Positions 35,230 through 43,742 of a DNA stretch of 64,000 bases are shown here, piece by piece (positions within the stretch are counted from its first letter, which is position 1; the number at the start of each line of letters is the position of its first letter). The position numbers and the translations under genes were made by a program. The notes under the pieces were generated by a model. That model worked only from the letters and a program-made list of their open reading frames with translations, was not told the origin of the DNA and searched no databases. Source of the stretch: Chthonomonas sp. (lineage in GTDB: Bacteria > Armatimonadota > Fimbriimonadia > Fimbriimonadales > Fimbriimonadaceae). The stretch covers positions 122,920-186,919 of the forward strand of contig JAEURP010000006.1 in NCBI GenBank assembly GCA_016788585.1. The letters run 5' to 3'.

Positions 35230-38202
35230 ATGAACTCTCGATACAATCGAATTGCATGGGCGCTTGTTTGCGCCTTCGGGTTTGCTGGTGAGGCCGCCGC
35301 TAACCCTCTTAGCCCAGATCAATTCAGCGTTTCCACGCTCGAGGCGCTCAAGTCATTTGCTCACGACGCGCTCCTTCTGGCGTTTAGACCCAATGTTCCT
35401 GTCACTCAGAGAGCCAAGATTCTGAATCAATACGGGCTTGAACCTGACCCAAATTGCCGAAATCCGCACTTTGTTCGAGCGTTGCTGAACCCAATAGACC
35501 TTGCCCGCGGCGTTACGGTCACCGACAAGATCAACTTGATGCAGCGCAACCCGGCTTTCCGCTATGTCGAGCCCGATTTCGCGTTGTTCCCCGATCAGGT
35601 CGCCACTGATCCAAATTTCGGATCGCAATGGGGACTCCACAACACAGGGCAGAGCGGCGGCACAGTGGATGCCGACATGGACGGCCCTGAGGGCTGGCCA
35701 GCAATTTCAGATTCCGCGACGCCAGTCGTGATCGCCGTACTCGACAATGGCACTGATATCAACCATCAGGACTTAGCCGCCAACGTCTGGACAAACCCTG
35801 GCGAAATAGCGGGTGATAGCATTGATAACGATGGCAATGGATTCGTGGATGACGACAAGGGCTGGGACTTCTCCAACAATGACCGAGATGTTTTGCCAAC
35901 GGCCTCGAATACTCACGGTACGCACTGTTCGGGCATTGTGGCCATGGTTCGAAACAATGGCGTCGGCGGCGCAGGCACGGCAAAACGAGTTCGCTTGATG
36001 CCTTTGCAAATCGCTGGAGGTTCAGTGAGTTTCTACAGCGCTTTGGCCAATGCAGTGGACTATGCCTCGCTCAATGGCGCCAAGGTGATATCCGTGAGCT
36101 ACACCATCGACTCCTACAGCACAACATTTAGCGATGCAGTTGGCCGAGCTGCAGCCCGCGATGTCGTTTATGTTAACTCGGCCGGAAACAACTCCGAGAA
36201 TGTCGACAATTTGCGCGGAAGGCTACGCGACACTTGGAACAATGTGATCTTCGTTGCTTCGACGACGCGGAATGATCAATTCTCATCCTTCACCAACTTT
36301 GGTTGGAAGGTCGACATTGCTGCTCCAGGCACCGATATCTACGCAACCTATCCAAGCAATACCTATGCGACGATCAGCGGCACGTCGATGGCGGCGCCAA
36401 ATGCCGCGGCCGTTATCGGACAGATTCGCCAGCTTTTCCCAGCGTTGACGGCGCGACAGGCCATCGACAAGGCGATGTACTCGGCGCAGCGCCTACCTGC
36501 ATTTGGCGAGGCGATCAATGGCGGAAGAGCTCACATGCCCGATGCGTTCGAGGCAGACAGTACCGCACCCAGCACTCCGGCAAGTTTCCAAGTAGCACGA
36601 AGATCGAACAGCGCGATTGAAGTTCAGTTCCAAGCTTCTGGTGACGACGGGACCACAGGTGGTGCGACCTCGTATGACTTCCGATCTAGTACGAGCCCGA
36701 TTAACGCTGGCAATTTCGCCTCTGCTGAAAAGATGTTTGCCCAAATCGGCGGCCAGGCGTTTGGGACTTCGATTACCGACCAAATCACTGGTCTCGTGCC
36801 AGGGCGCTCGTACTACATTGCGGTTCGAGCAATCGACAATGCCGGCAATGTTTCTTCCCCAGCTACAGTTGGCCCAATTTCAATGCCTGCCGCCACTTGG
36901 ATCGACGACGTCGAAGGAGTCACAAACTGGTCGGGTTGGACTCAAACGACCAGCAAGTCATATTCCGGGACCAAGTCTTGGACCGATTCACCTTCGGGCA
37001 ACTACGGCGCCAGTGCGAACACAACCATGACTCAAGTGGGAACGGTTGTGCTCCCGGCAAACCCTATCTTGCGATTTAAGGCCGTTCTCGACCTCGAGTT
37101 CTATTTTGATGAACTTCTGACTGAAATCTCGCTCGATAATGGTGCCACCTGGACTCAAGTGGGGCGATTCACAGGTTGGGTTCCGAATTGGCAAACCTAC
37201 AACTGCTCGCTTCTGCCTTGGGCTGGCCAAACGGCTAAGTTCCGATTCCGCATTACATCAGACACAAGCAATAACTTTGATGGCGCCTACATTGACGATA
37301 TCTTTATCGTCAGCGGCGCGACATCGTTCTTCGATAATGTTGAAGGAGCGAATACTTTTGCCCCGACCGGTGGTGCATGGGCAACAACGACAACGCAATT
37401 CTTTAGCTCGACTCGCTCTTGGACAGACTCTCCTAGTGGTAATTCGACCGCGAACTCGGACACCTGGCTCGGTAACAATTCGACGCTGCCAAATCCAAAC
37501 CTCGGAGACCCGGAGCTCGGTTTCATGATGCGCAGCGCTTATCGGACCACGGACCGATTCACGGCTGGTGTCAGCATGAACAACGGCGCCTCCTATGCGA
37601 TGACGGACCGCTGGGTGAAATCAAACACCAACTGGAGTTCGTATTCCGCTCGGCTCCCTGATTCAACAGCACTGCGTGTAGGGTTCCACTTGGATACGAC
37701 GACCGGAACGACGCAAGACGGCGTGTACCTCGACAACATCTCTGTCTACGGCGAGCCGTTCATCAATACTATTGGTGGATCGGTCACTCGGCGATACTAC
37801 AATGGAAACCCCGCACTTCGACCAATCACAATGGAAATCATCGGCGGAGGCCCATCGTTCCTATTGACCTTGGCGAGTGCACCAACTAGTCCATTTAGCC
37901 TCAACACGACCTACAGTAGCAGTCCCGTCACCCTGAAGTTTAGCGGCCCAGGTTTTATCACCCGAAAGCTAACCAACGTGGCTCTTTCGTGGAACACTGT
38001 CGTAAACGTCACGTTGCCGAATGGCGATGCTGATGCATCGGGAGAGGTTGATGCCGCTGATATTGACTTCATTATCGCCAAGTTTGGCTTCGTCGTGGGC
38101 AACCCCAATTACTCAGTCACAGCCGATTGCGATGGTTCGAGCGAAATCGACGCCGCAGATATCGACATCGCGGTCGCTGAGTTCGGGCAAGTCAACGATT
38201 GA
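35230..38202 (+). CDS. Secreted subtilisin-family protease (S8) with dockerin-like C-terminus
   Basis: 990 residues from ATG 35230, chosen over 35218, which is inside the promoter. Signal peptide MNSRYNRIAWALVCAFGFAG. A propeptide-like part follows, then the S8 catalytic domain: Asp in IAVLDNGTDINH (about 171), His in NTHGTHCSG (about 229), Ser in ISGTSMAAPNAAAV (about 385). An FN3-like domain covers about 440-550. Two related domains carry SWTDSPSGN (about 583 and 730), each ending in YIDDIFIV or YLDNISVY. The last 60 residues hold two EF-hand-like calcium loops, DADASGEVDAADID and DCDGSSEIDAADID, as in type I dockerins. Confidence 0.93.
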   Translation: MNSRYNRIAWALVCAFGFAGEAAANPLSPDQFSVSTLEALKSFAHDALLLAFRPNVPVTQRAKILNQYGLEPDPNCRNPHFVRALLNPIDLARGVTVTDKINLMQRNPAFRYVEPDFALFPDQVATDPNFGSQWGLHNTGQSGGTVDADMDGPEGWPAISDSATPVVIAVLDNGTDINHQDLAANVWTNPGEIAGDSIDNDGNGFVDDDKGWDFSNNDRDVLPTASNTHGTHCSGIVAMVRNNGVGGAGTAKRVRLMPLQIAGGSVSFYSALANAVDYASLNGAKVISVSYTIDSYSTTFSDAVGRAAARDVVYVNSAGNNSENVDNLRGRLRDTWNNVIFVASTTRNDQFSSFTNFGWKVDIAAPGTDIYATYPSNTYATISGTSMAAPNAAAVIGQIRQLFPALTARQAIDKAMYSAQRLPAFGEAINGGRAHMPDAFEADSTAPSTPASFQVARRSNSAIEVQFQASGDDGTTGGATSYDFRSSTSPINAGNFASAEKMFAQIGGQAFGTSITDQITGLVPGRSYYIAVRAIDNAGNVSSPATVGPISMPAATWIDDVEGVTNWSGWTQTTSKSYSGTKSWTDSPSGNYGASANTTMTQVGTVVLPANPILRFKAVLDLEFYFDELLTEISLDNGATWTQVGRFTGWVPNWQTYNCSLLPWAGQTAKFRFRITSDTSNNFDGAYIDDIFIVSGATSFFDNVEGANTFAPTGGAWATTTTQFFSSTRSWTDSPSGNSTANSDTWLGNNSTLPNPNLGDPELGFMMRSAYRTTDRFTAGVSMNNGASYAMTDRWVKSNTNWSSYSARLPDSTALRVGFHLDTTTGTTQDGVYLDNISVYGEPFINTIGGSVTRRYYNGNPALRPITMEIIGGGPSFLLTLASAPTSPFSLNTTYSSSPVTLKFSGPGFITRKLTNVALSWNTVVNVTLPNGDADASGEVDAADIDFIIAKFGFVVGNPNYSVTADCDGSSEIDAADIDIAVAEFGQVND

Positions 38203-38208
38203 CTCCTC

Positions 38209-38238
38209 GGCAGGGGTACCCTTGTAGTTACCCCTGCC
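38209..38238 (+). other. Hairpin ending at the trxB start codon
   Basis: GGCAGGGGTA (38209-38218) and TACCCCTGCC (38229-38238) form a 10-bp perfect stem with a 10-nt loop. The right arm directly touches the trxB ATG (38239) and no Shine-Dalgarno is visible. It can be a terminator for the subtilase transcript, a translational control element, or both; there is no T-run. Confidence 0.6.
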
Positions 38239-39186
38239 ATGAGTGTCGCCATCGAAGACGTCATCATCATCGGTTCTGGCCCTGCCGGATACACCGCTGC
38301 CCTCTATGCTGCCCGAGCTGACCTTAAGCCCCTCGTCTTAAGTGGCTCCGAACCTGGCGGCCAACTAATGATCACTACCGATGTGGAGAATTACCCTGGG
38401 TTCCCGCAAGGCATCATGGGGCCGGAGATGATGAAGCTATTTCGAGAGCAAGCCGAGCGGTTTGGGGCAAGAGTCATCGAGGAACATGTAACCAAGGTCG
38501 ACTTTGGGAGCCGACCTTTTGGAATCTGGGTGGGAGAGAAGGAGTATCGCGCCCGAACGGTCATTGTCTGCACCGGCGCGAGCGCAAAGTGGCTCGGGCT
38601 GGAAAGCGAAGTGACCTACGGCGGCTTCGGTGTCAGTGCTTGCGCAACGTGCGACGGGTTCTTCTTCAGAGGAAAGGAGGTCATCGTCGTTGGAGGTGGC
38701 GACACTGCCATGGAAGAGGCGAACTACCTGACACGGCATGCCTCAAAGGTTGTTCTCGTACACCGTCGGGACCAATTCAGGGCCAGCAAAATCATGCATG
38801 ATCGCGTCATGAACAATCCGAAAATTGAGGTCAAAACCAATGCGGCAATCGATGAAATCCTCGGAATCAGTGAGCCATACAAGAAGGTCACAGGAGTTCG
38901 GCTAAAGGACACCACGAATGGTGAAACCACCGAGATGGCCATCGATGGCGTCTTCATCGCGATCGGCCACAAGCCTAATTCGGACTTATTTACTCGACAA
39001 CTAGATATGGATGACGTTGGCTATCTCATCCCAAAAGTTGGAACCTTTACCCACACCAAGGTTCCTGGCGTATTCATCGCTGGCGATGTTGCCGATAGCG
39101 TCTATCGGCAAGCGGTAAGCGCAGCCGGCACGGGTTGCATGGCCGCCATCGATGCCGAGCGGTTCCTGGAATCCGAAGGACACTAG
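38239..39186 (+). CDS. trxB: Thioredoxin reductase
   Basis: 315 residues from ATG 38239. FAD-binding VIIIGSGPAGYTAALYAARA, the redox pair in SACATCDGFFF (Cys about 135 and 138), NADPH-binding VVGGGDTAMEEANYL, and the C-terminal FAD motif GVFIAGDVAD. It transfers electrons from NADPH to thioredoxin in the cytoplasm. No thioredoxin gene adjoins. The next gene begins 4 nt after the stop. Confidence 0.97.
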   Translation: MSVAIEDVIIIGSGPAGYTAALYAARADLKPLVLSGSEPGGQLMITTDVENYPGFPQGIMGPEMMKLFREQAERFGARVIEEHVTKVDFGSRPFGIWVGEKEYRARTVIVCTGASAKWLGLESEVTYGGFGVSACATCDGFFFRGKEVIVVGGGDTAMEEANYLTRHASKVVLVHRRDQFRASKIMHDRVMNNPKIEVKTNAAIDEILGISEPYKKVTGVRLKDTTNGETTEMAIDGVFIAIGHKPNSDLFTRQLDMDDVGYLIPKVGTFTHTKVPGVFIAGDVADSVYRQAVSAAGTGCMAAIDAERFLESEGH

Positions 39187-39190
39187 ACTC

Positions 39191-40282
39191 ATGCTTGCCT
39201 GCCTCTTCGCTGCAATCGTCCTTGCTCCACTGAACCAAGAAAAGGCCGCGATTCCGTGGACATTTTCGGCTCCGGGCAGCGAAAATAGCGAGTTCATTGT
39301 GCAGATTTCGGCCGAGCAGCGAAAGCCGCCGAAGGTCTCGCCACTGAACCGCTGGCAATTCAGTTGGGTCTTCCCTGGGCTAGCCCGAACGCCTGGCCAA
39401 GAGGACGTCTATTCTTTACGGTTCCGAACTTATGTTCAAAGCCGAGACGAAAAGAAAGATCTCGGCCCCTTGGTTACACGCTCGCTCTTGCACCTATATG
39501 GATTCAATGTGAGAAAGCTGCGGCTGGATCATAGCCCCTCTTATTTCCGAAGGATTGTGGATGTCTACCTTTGCGATAGAGGAAAGGCAGGCGGAGAGCA
39601 ACGCTTCGGAGAAGACCCCGGCATCACAGACGAATACGGAAATCCACAGCGCACGAACCAAATCTACATTTATGATTTGCCTTCCTTCACGAAACCGCTG
39701 GAGATGATTCGGGAAATTGCCCACGAGTATGGTCACGCAACTCTCCCTCCAATTGGTGGTTACAAAGCTCCGGAGAGCTGGGCGAATGGATTTTTGGGTG
39801 AACATCTCTATTTGGTTTGGATCGCCCGTGAATTGCGAGAGGGGCGACTGAAGCCGGTCGACACCCTAGGTGCGACTTCCGCCGATTTGCAACTGTACAT
39901 TCGAAACAAGATATCGCCTAAGGTGCAGAATGCCGCCACAACAAGGCCCGACACTGGGTTGGAAAAGCGCGATGCATCCGGCATGGATGCCCTGATTGGT
40001 CTTGCACTGTACGCCGAAAACCTCCTGCCGGAGTCTGTGTTTCGTCGGTCCCTCATGCTAACGGGCCAGAATCCATCTGAGTATGCCAATGCGATTGTCG
40101 AGGCCTCGAGCGAGCTCACTACTACCCCGATTGCGATCCCGTCGTTCCTAGTCGGCAAGCAGATTTGGGTGCCGATTGGCAAAGGAAAGCTGTCGGGAGC
40201 GAAGGCGATAACAAGCCACAAGGGTTGGGCTCTCATCAAGGCTCCAAGTTCAAAAGTGCACGTCTCGCACACAATTCGCTAA
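39191..40282 (+). CDS. Secreted HExxH putative metalloprotease
   Basis: 363 residues from ATG 39191 (MLACLFAAIVLAPLNQEKAA), chosen over 39152 because the latter lies in trxB and lacks a signal. A signal peptide is followed by a domain of unknown type. The zinc motif is REIAHEYGHATLPP (about residue 178), with a likely third ligand or glutamate in APESWANGFLGEHLYLVW about 25 residues later. The two halves around it are not recognised. Probably an exported zinc peptidase; substrate unknown. Seems co-transcribed with trxB. Confidence 0.65.
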   Translation: MLACLFAAIVLAPLNQEKAAIPWTFSAPGSENSEFIVQISAEQRKPPKVSPLNRWQFSWVFPGLARTPGQEDVYSLRFRTYVQSRDEKKDLGPLVTRSLLHLYGFNVRKLRLDHSPSYFRRIVDVYLCDRGKAGGEQRFGEDPGITDEYGNPQRTNQIYIYDLPSFTKPLEMIREIAHEYGHATLPPIGGYKAPESWANGFLGEHLYLVWIARELREGRLKPVDTLGATSADLQLYIRNKISPKVQNAATTRPDTGLEKRDASGMDALIGLALYAENLLPESVFRRSLMLTGQNPSEYANAIVEASSELTTTPIAIPSFLVGKQIWVPIGKGKLSGAKAITSHKGWALIKAPSSKVHVSHTIR

Positions 40283-40353
40283 ATCACCCTTGTGTTTCGG
40301 CAGCAAGTGCCGATAACGATACTGATAGCCCCGAATGGGCCTGCAAAAGTACC

Positions 40354-41367
40354 GTGTCGGAAATTCTCTCTCAAGCTGAAATCGAAGCCCTCTTGCAATC
40401 ATTGCAGGATGGAGGCGGGAATGCGCCCGTAGCCACCAAGGAACCTCCAACCATAACGAGCCGCTCTCGAGGACCCAAAGCTAGAGCGTCGGTGGCATAC
40501 GAAATGTACGATTTTCGACGTCCCGACAAGTTGAGTAAGGACCAACTCCGTTCCCTCCAAATGGTCCATGAGACCTTTTCTCGCCACGCTGCAACCGGAC
40601 TGTCGGCATACTTGCGAAGCCCCGTTCAGATAGATCTGGTGAGCATCGAGCAGGTCCCTTACGAGGACTATCTGCGCGGCATCGAGAATTCTGTTTTCAC
40701 CGTCATGAGCTTGCCTCCCCTTACCGGGCAAGCAGTGCTCGAGCTTGAGTTTGGCCTTGTTTTCAGCATGGTCGACCGGCTACTTGGTGGGCCGGGACGC
40801 TCCATCCCTAGGAACATGCTCACGGACATCGAGCGACCGCTGGTAAAGCAGATGATCGAGCGGCTATTCACCGCAATCAAGACCGCTTGGGAAGGAGTCG
40901 TCATTATCAATCCCAACGTGGATCAGATGGAGACCACTAGCCAGTTTGTTCAAATTGCCCCGCCCAACGACATTGTTGTGACCATCCTATTCGAAACTCG
41001 CGTTGGCGATGTTCGTGGGGCGATGTCGATGTGCGTTCCGTATTTGGTGCTAAAGCCGGTCACCGCAAAGCTCAGTGCCCAGAAGTGGTTTGCCGCCGCG
41101 AACAAAAAGCAAAGTTCGGCGAGCCGACGACTACTATCACATCAAGTCATGAATACCAACGTGGACTGCACCGTCATGCTCGGGCAGACGCGGCTGAACT
41201 TTCGAGACTTCATGGGGCTGAAGGCCGGCGATGTCATCCCCCTCAACCGCGATTCGAACGACGACCTTGAGCTTTGGGTCAGCAAGACCCCCAAGTTCCT
41301 CGGAAAGCCAGCAACTGTCGGCAAGCGAATGATCTTCACTGTATCTGACCCCATCAACAACGACTAA
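40354..41367 (+). CDS. fliM: Flagellar motor switch protein FliM
   Basis: 337 residues from GTG 40354. This start gives VSEILSQAEIEALLQSLQDG, the N-terminal EIDALL-type motif where CheY-P binds. The middle contains YDFRRPDKLSKDQLRSLQMV, the GGPGRSIP-type conserved part in VDRLLGGPGRSI, and the C-terminal SpoA domain (TVMLGQTRLNFRDFMGLKAG). FliM forms the C-ring at the cytoplasmic face. There is no clear Shine-Dalgarno. First gene of the flagellar run. Confidence 0.95.
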   Translation: MSEILSQAEIEALLQSLQDGGGNAPVATKEPPTITSRSRGPKARASVAYEMYDFRRPDKLSKDQLRSLQMVHETFSRHAATGLSAYLRSPVQIDLVSIEQVPYEDYLRGIENSVFTVMSLPPLTGQAVLELEFGLVFSMVDRLLGGPGRSIPRNMLTDIERPLVKQMIERLFTAIKTAWEGVVIINPNVDQMETTSQFVQIAPPNDIVVTILFETRVGDVRGAMSMCVPYLVLKPVTAKLSAQKWFAAANKKQSSASRRLLSHQVMNTNVDCTVMLGQTRLNFRDFMGLKAGDVIPLNRDSNDDLELWVSKTPKFLGKPATVGKRMIFTVSDPINND

Positions 41368-41371
41368 AACC

Positions 41372-42238
41372 ATGCCAATCCATCAGCAAGTCCTCTCTAA
41401 ACTAACCGAAATCGAAGGAACGATCTGCCAGTCGCTTTCGACCGCCTTAAGCGATTCGACCGGTCATACCATTACCTTTGGCAATCCGCTCAGTTCGGCA
41501 ACGACGATCAGCGAACTCGAATCTGACATGAATCAACCTTGGCTCGTTGTTCAGTTCGCCTTTGCTTCATCGCCAGAACGTACTCAATTGTTCCTGATCA
41601 GTCAGGACCACTTCATGAGCTTGGCAGAGAAGATCACAGGCACCCCTGTAACTGCTGTCGAAGACACCGTCATCACAGAGTGCCGTTCTGCAATCGAGAC
41701 CATCGTAAAGGGCCTTTGCACGGCCACGTCTCAAGAGCCTGGCGAAATTGCCATCAACTTCCAGATTCTTAGTTTGCCCGCGAATTTTGGCGAGCCAGCT
41801 ATCTTCCGTTCCAATATCGCCATCACAGGCGAGGAGCTATCGGCAACGCTCGTGTGGCTGATGGACGCTGAGACAGCCACTTCGATCACCGGTGTTGAGA
41901 TCCCGTCGGCCGAAGGGGGTGCGATCACCGACGCGGGTTCTTGGGCGGGTGGAGCAACACGATCTGACTCGAACAGTCTCGAAATCCTCATGGATATTCC
42001 GCTCGAAATTAGCGTCGAGCTGGGAAGAATGAAGATGCCAGTGCGCGATGTCATCGACCTCGGCGCAGGCTCGATTGTCGAGATCGACAAGGCCGCTGGC
42101 GAACCCGTCGACGTGCTTGTCAATGGGCGATTAGTGGCCAAGGGCGAAGTTGTGGTTATTGAAGACAGCTTTGGCGTCCGTATCACCGAAATCCTCAGCC
42201 CGAACGAGCGACTCCAACGCCTCTCCGAAGCAGCCTAA
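41372..42238 (+). CDS. Flagellar motor switch protein FliY/FliN type
   Basis: 288 residues from ATG 41372, 4 nt after fliM. C-terminal SpoA domain typical of FliN: LEILMDIPLEISVELGRMKM, VRDVIDLGAGSIVEID, EPVDVLVNGRLVAKGEVVVI and FGVRITEI. The N-terminal 190 residues resemble a CheC-like domain (ITECRSAIETIVKGLCTATS; ETATSITGVEIP) as in FliY, but the usual second CheC motif with its phosphatase residues is not clearly seen. Part of the C-ring; possibly binds or dephosphorylates CheY-P. Confidence 0.9.
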   Translation: MPIHQQVLSKLTEIEGTICQSLSTALSDSTGHTITFGNPLSSATTISELESDMNQPWLVVQFAFASSPERTQLFLISQDHFMSLAEKITGTPVTAVEDTVITECRSAIETIVKGLCTATSQEPGEIAINFQILSLPANFGEPAIFRSNIAITGEELSATLVWLMDAETATSITGVEIPSAEGGAITDAGSWAGGATRSDSNSLEILMDIPLEISVELGRMKMPVRDVIDLGAGSIVEIDKAAGEPVDVLVNGRLVAKGEVVVIEDSFGVRITEILSPNERLQRLSEAA

Positions 42239-42239
42239 C

Positions 42240-42725
42240 ATGCGACGTCTTGCTTCCCTGCTCATCTTCATGCTGGCTCAACTTGCCCTAGGGCAAGACG
42301 CCTTGTCGGGCATGAAGGAAGACGTGATCACCACGCCGGCGACGCCTCAGCCGTCGGCGGGAGCCCCACCCCTGCTCCATCTCGGAGTCGTCGTTGCGGT
42401 TCTGTTTGTGTTAATCAAATTCGTGCTACCCAAGGCGCTCCTAAAGTTCACTAATAAATTGAATCCGGGCCTTGGAAGCTCGATCAAGGTCGAGGAGAGC
42501 GCGACCATAGGAACTGGCGGTGCCTACGTCATTGAAGTTCGCGGTCGCACGCTTTTGATCGGTGCAAGCTCGACCGGCGGCCTTTCCCTTCTTTGCGATC
42601 TCACCTCGGACTCAGAAGAACCCCCGGCATTCTTTGAAATGCTTAATCAGGCAGTTGTCGAGCCGCTCGCGCCCGAGGGTGAGCCGCGAGTTGGCGACCG
42701 GCTAAGGGAGATGCTTGGCGCATGA
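42240..42725 (+). CDS. fliO: Flagellar export protein FliO-like
   Basis: 161 residues from ATG 42240 (MRRLASLLIFMLAQLALGQ), a signal peptide or first helix; longer reading from 42150 overlaps the previous gene. A second hydrophobic helix LLHLGVVVAVLFVLIKFVLP is followed by the FliO-type domain (LGSSIKVEESATIGTGGAYV then VEVRGRTLLIGAS). FliO aids assembly of the FliP complex. Overlaps fliP by ATGA. Confidence 0.8.
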   Translation: MRRLASLLIFMLAQLALGQDALSGMKEDVITTPATPQPSAGAPPLLHLGVVVAVLFVLIKFVLPKALLKFTNKLNPGLGSSIKVEESATIGTGGAYVIEVRGRTLLIGASSTGGLSLLCDLTSDSEEPPAFFEMLNQAVVEPLAPEGEPRVGDRLREMLGA

Positions 42726-43471
42726 AGTTTGCCAAAGTCGCCCTTCCCCTCTTCTTTCTCCTGCTTGTTGGCGTGGCCCATGCGCAGCAGGTACAGGTGC
42801 CTAGCGTTAATATTGGCATCAACCCCGCCGGAGCAAAAGGGGGCAACGACGTCAGCACGAGCCTGCAACTCATGGCGCTCTTGACGGTACTCAGCATCGC
42901 GCCAGCGCTCCTAATTCTCACCACCGCCTTCTCTAGAATTGTCATCATCTTTAGCCTCTTGCGGACCGCGATGGGCACGCAGAATATTCCCCCGAATCAG
43001 GTCATCATCGGGCTCAGTTTGTTTCTCACCTTCTTCGTGATGGCACCGACCTACGAGGCCGTTAACAAGGACGCGGTCATGCCGCTAATGGAGAAGAAGA
43101 TCACCTTCGAGCAGGCCGTCGATCGGGCCGAAAAGCCAGTTAAGGCCTTTATGTTAAAGAACACTTACAAGAAGGACCTTCAGCTTTTCTTGGATTACAA
43201 ACAAGAGCGGCCGCAAACCAGGGATGACGTTAGTCTCATATCGCTCATCCCAGCCTTTATCATTAGTGAACTCAAGACGGCCTTTGTCGTTGGGTTCTAT
43301 CTCTTCATTCCATTCCTCATTATCGACCTCATCGTCGCCAGTGTCTTGATGAGCATGGGCATGATGATGATGCCGCCGGTGGTTGTTTCTCTTCCGGCCA
43401 AGATCCTCGTTTTTGTTCTAGCGGATGGCTGGTCAGTCGTTGTCTCCGCCGTACTTTCGGGGTACCGATAG
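42722..43471 (+). CDS. fliP: Flagellar biosynthesis protein FliP
   Basis: 249 residues from ATG 42722. Signal peptide MKFAKVALPLFFLLLVGVAH. Characteristic FliP parts: LSIAPALLILTTAFSRIVII, LLRTAMGTQNIPPNQVIIGL, LSLFLTFFVMAP, and the C-terminal SLISLIPAFIISELKTAFVV, DLIVASVLMSMGMMMMPPV. It forms the core of the export gate with FliQ and FliR. fliQ starts 1 nt after it. Confidence 0.97.
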   Translation: MKFAKVALPLFFLLLVGVAHAQQVQVPSVNIGINPAGAKGGNDVSTSLQLMALLTVLSIAPALLILTTAFSRIVIIFSLLRTAMGTQNIPPNQVIIGLSLFLTFFVMAPTYEAVNKDAVMPLMEKKITFEQAVDRAEKPVKAFMLKNTYKKDLQLFLDYKQERPQTRDDVSLISLIPAFIISELKTAFVVGFYLFIPFLIIDLIVASVLMSMGMMMMPPVVVSLPAKILVFVLADGWSVVVSAVLSGYR

Positions 43472-43472
43472 C

Positions 43473-43742
43473 ATGAACGAAGGGGTCGTTCTAGAGCTCA
43501 CCCGCCAGGGAATGATCGTCGCAATGATGGTCTCCTTGCCCATTCTCGCGGTATCGCTCTTCGTCGGCCTGTCAGTCAGCATTTTCCAGGCGGTTACGCA
43601 GGTTCAAGAAATGACCCTCACCTATGTGCCAAAGCTGATGCTCGCAGGAGTTGCCTTGGCCTTGTCGGGAGGTTGGATGTTGAGCACGCTCGTCGGATTC
43701 ATGAAACTCTGCTTCAACCAAGCTTCAAGGGTGCAAATGTGA
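43473..43742 (+). CDS. fliQ: Flagellar biosynthesis protein FliQ
   Basis: 89 residues from ATG 43473. Two helices, IVAMMVSLPILAVSLFVGLS and LAGVALALSGGWMLSTLVG, with the family segment SIFQAVTQVQEMTLTYVPKL between them. Export-gate subunit. The last codons overlap fliR as GTGA. Confidence 0.95.
   Translation: MNEGVVLELTRQGMIVAMMVSLPILAVSLFVGLSVSIFQAVTQVQEMTLTYVPKLMLAGVALALSGGWMLSTLVGFMKLCFNQASRVQM

Noticed and set aside
35230..38202. Cellulosome component
   Set aside because: The dockerin-like tail is present, but no cohesin, scaffoldin or glycoside hydrolase is found in the window.
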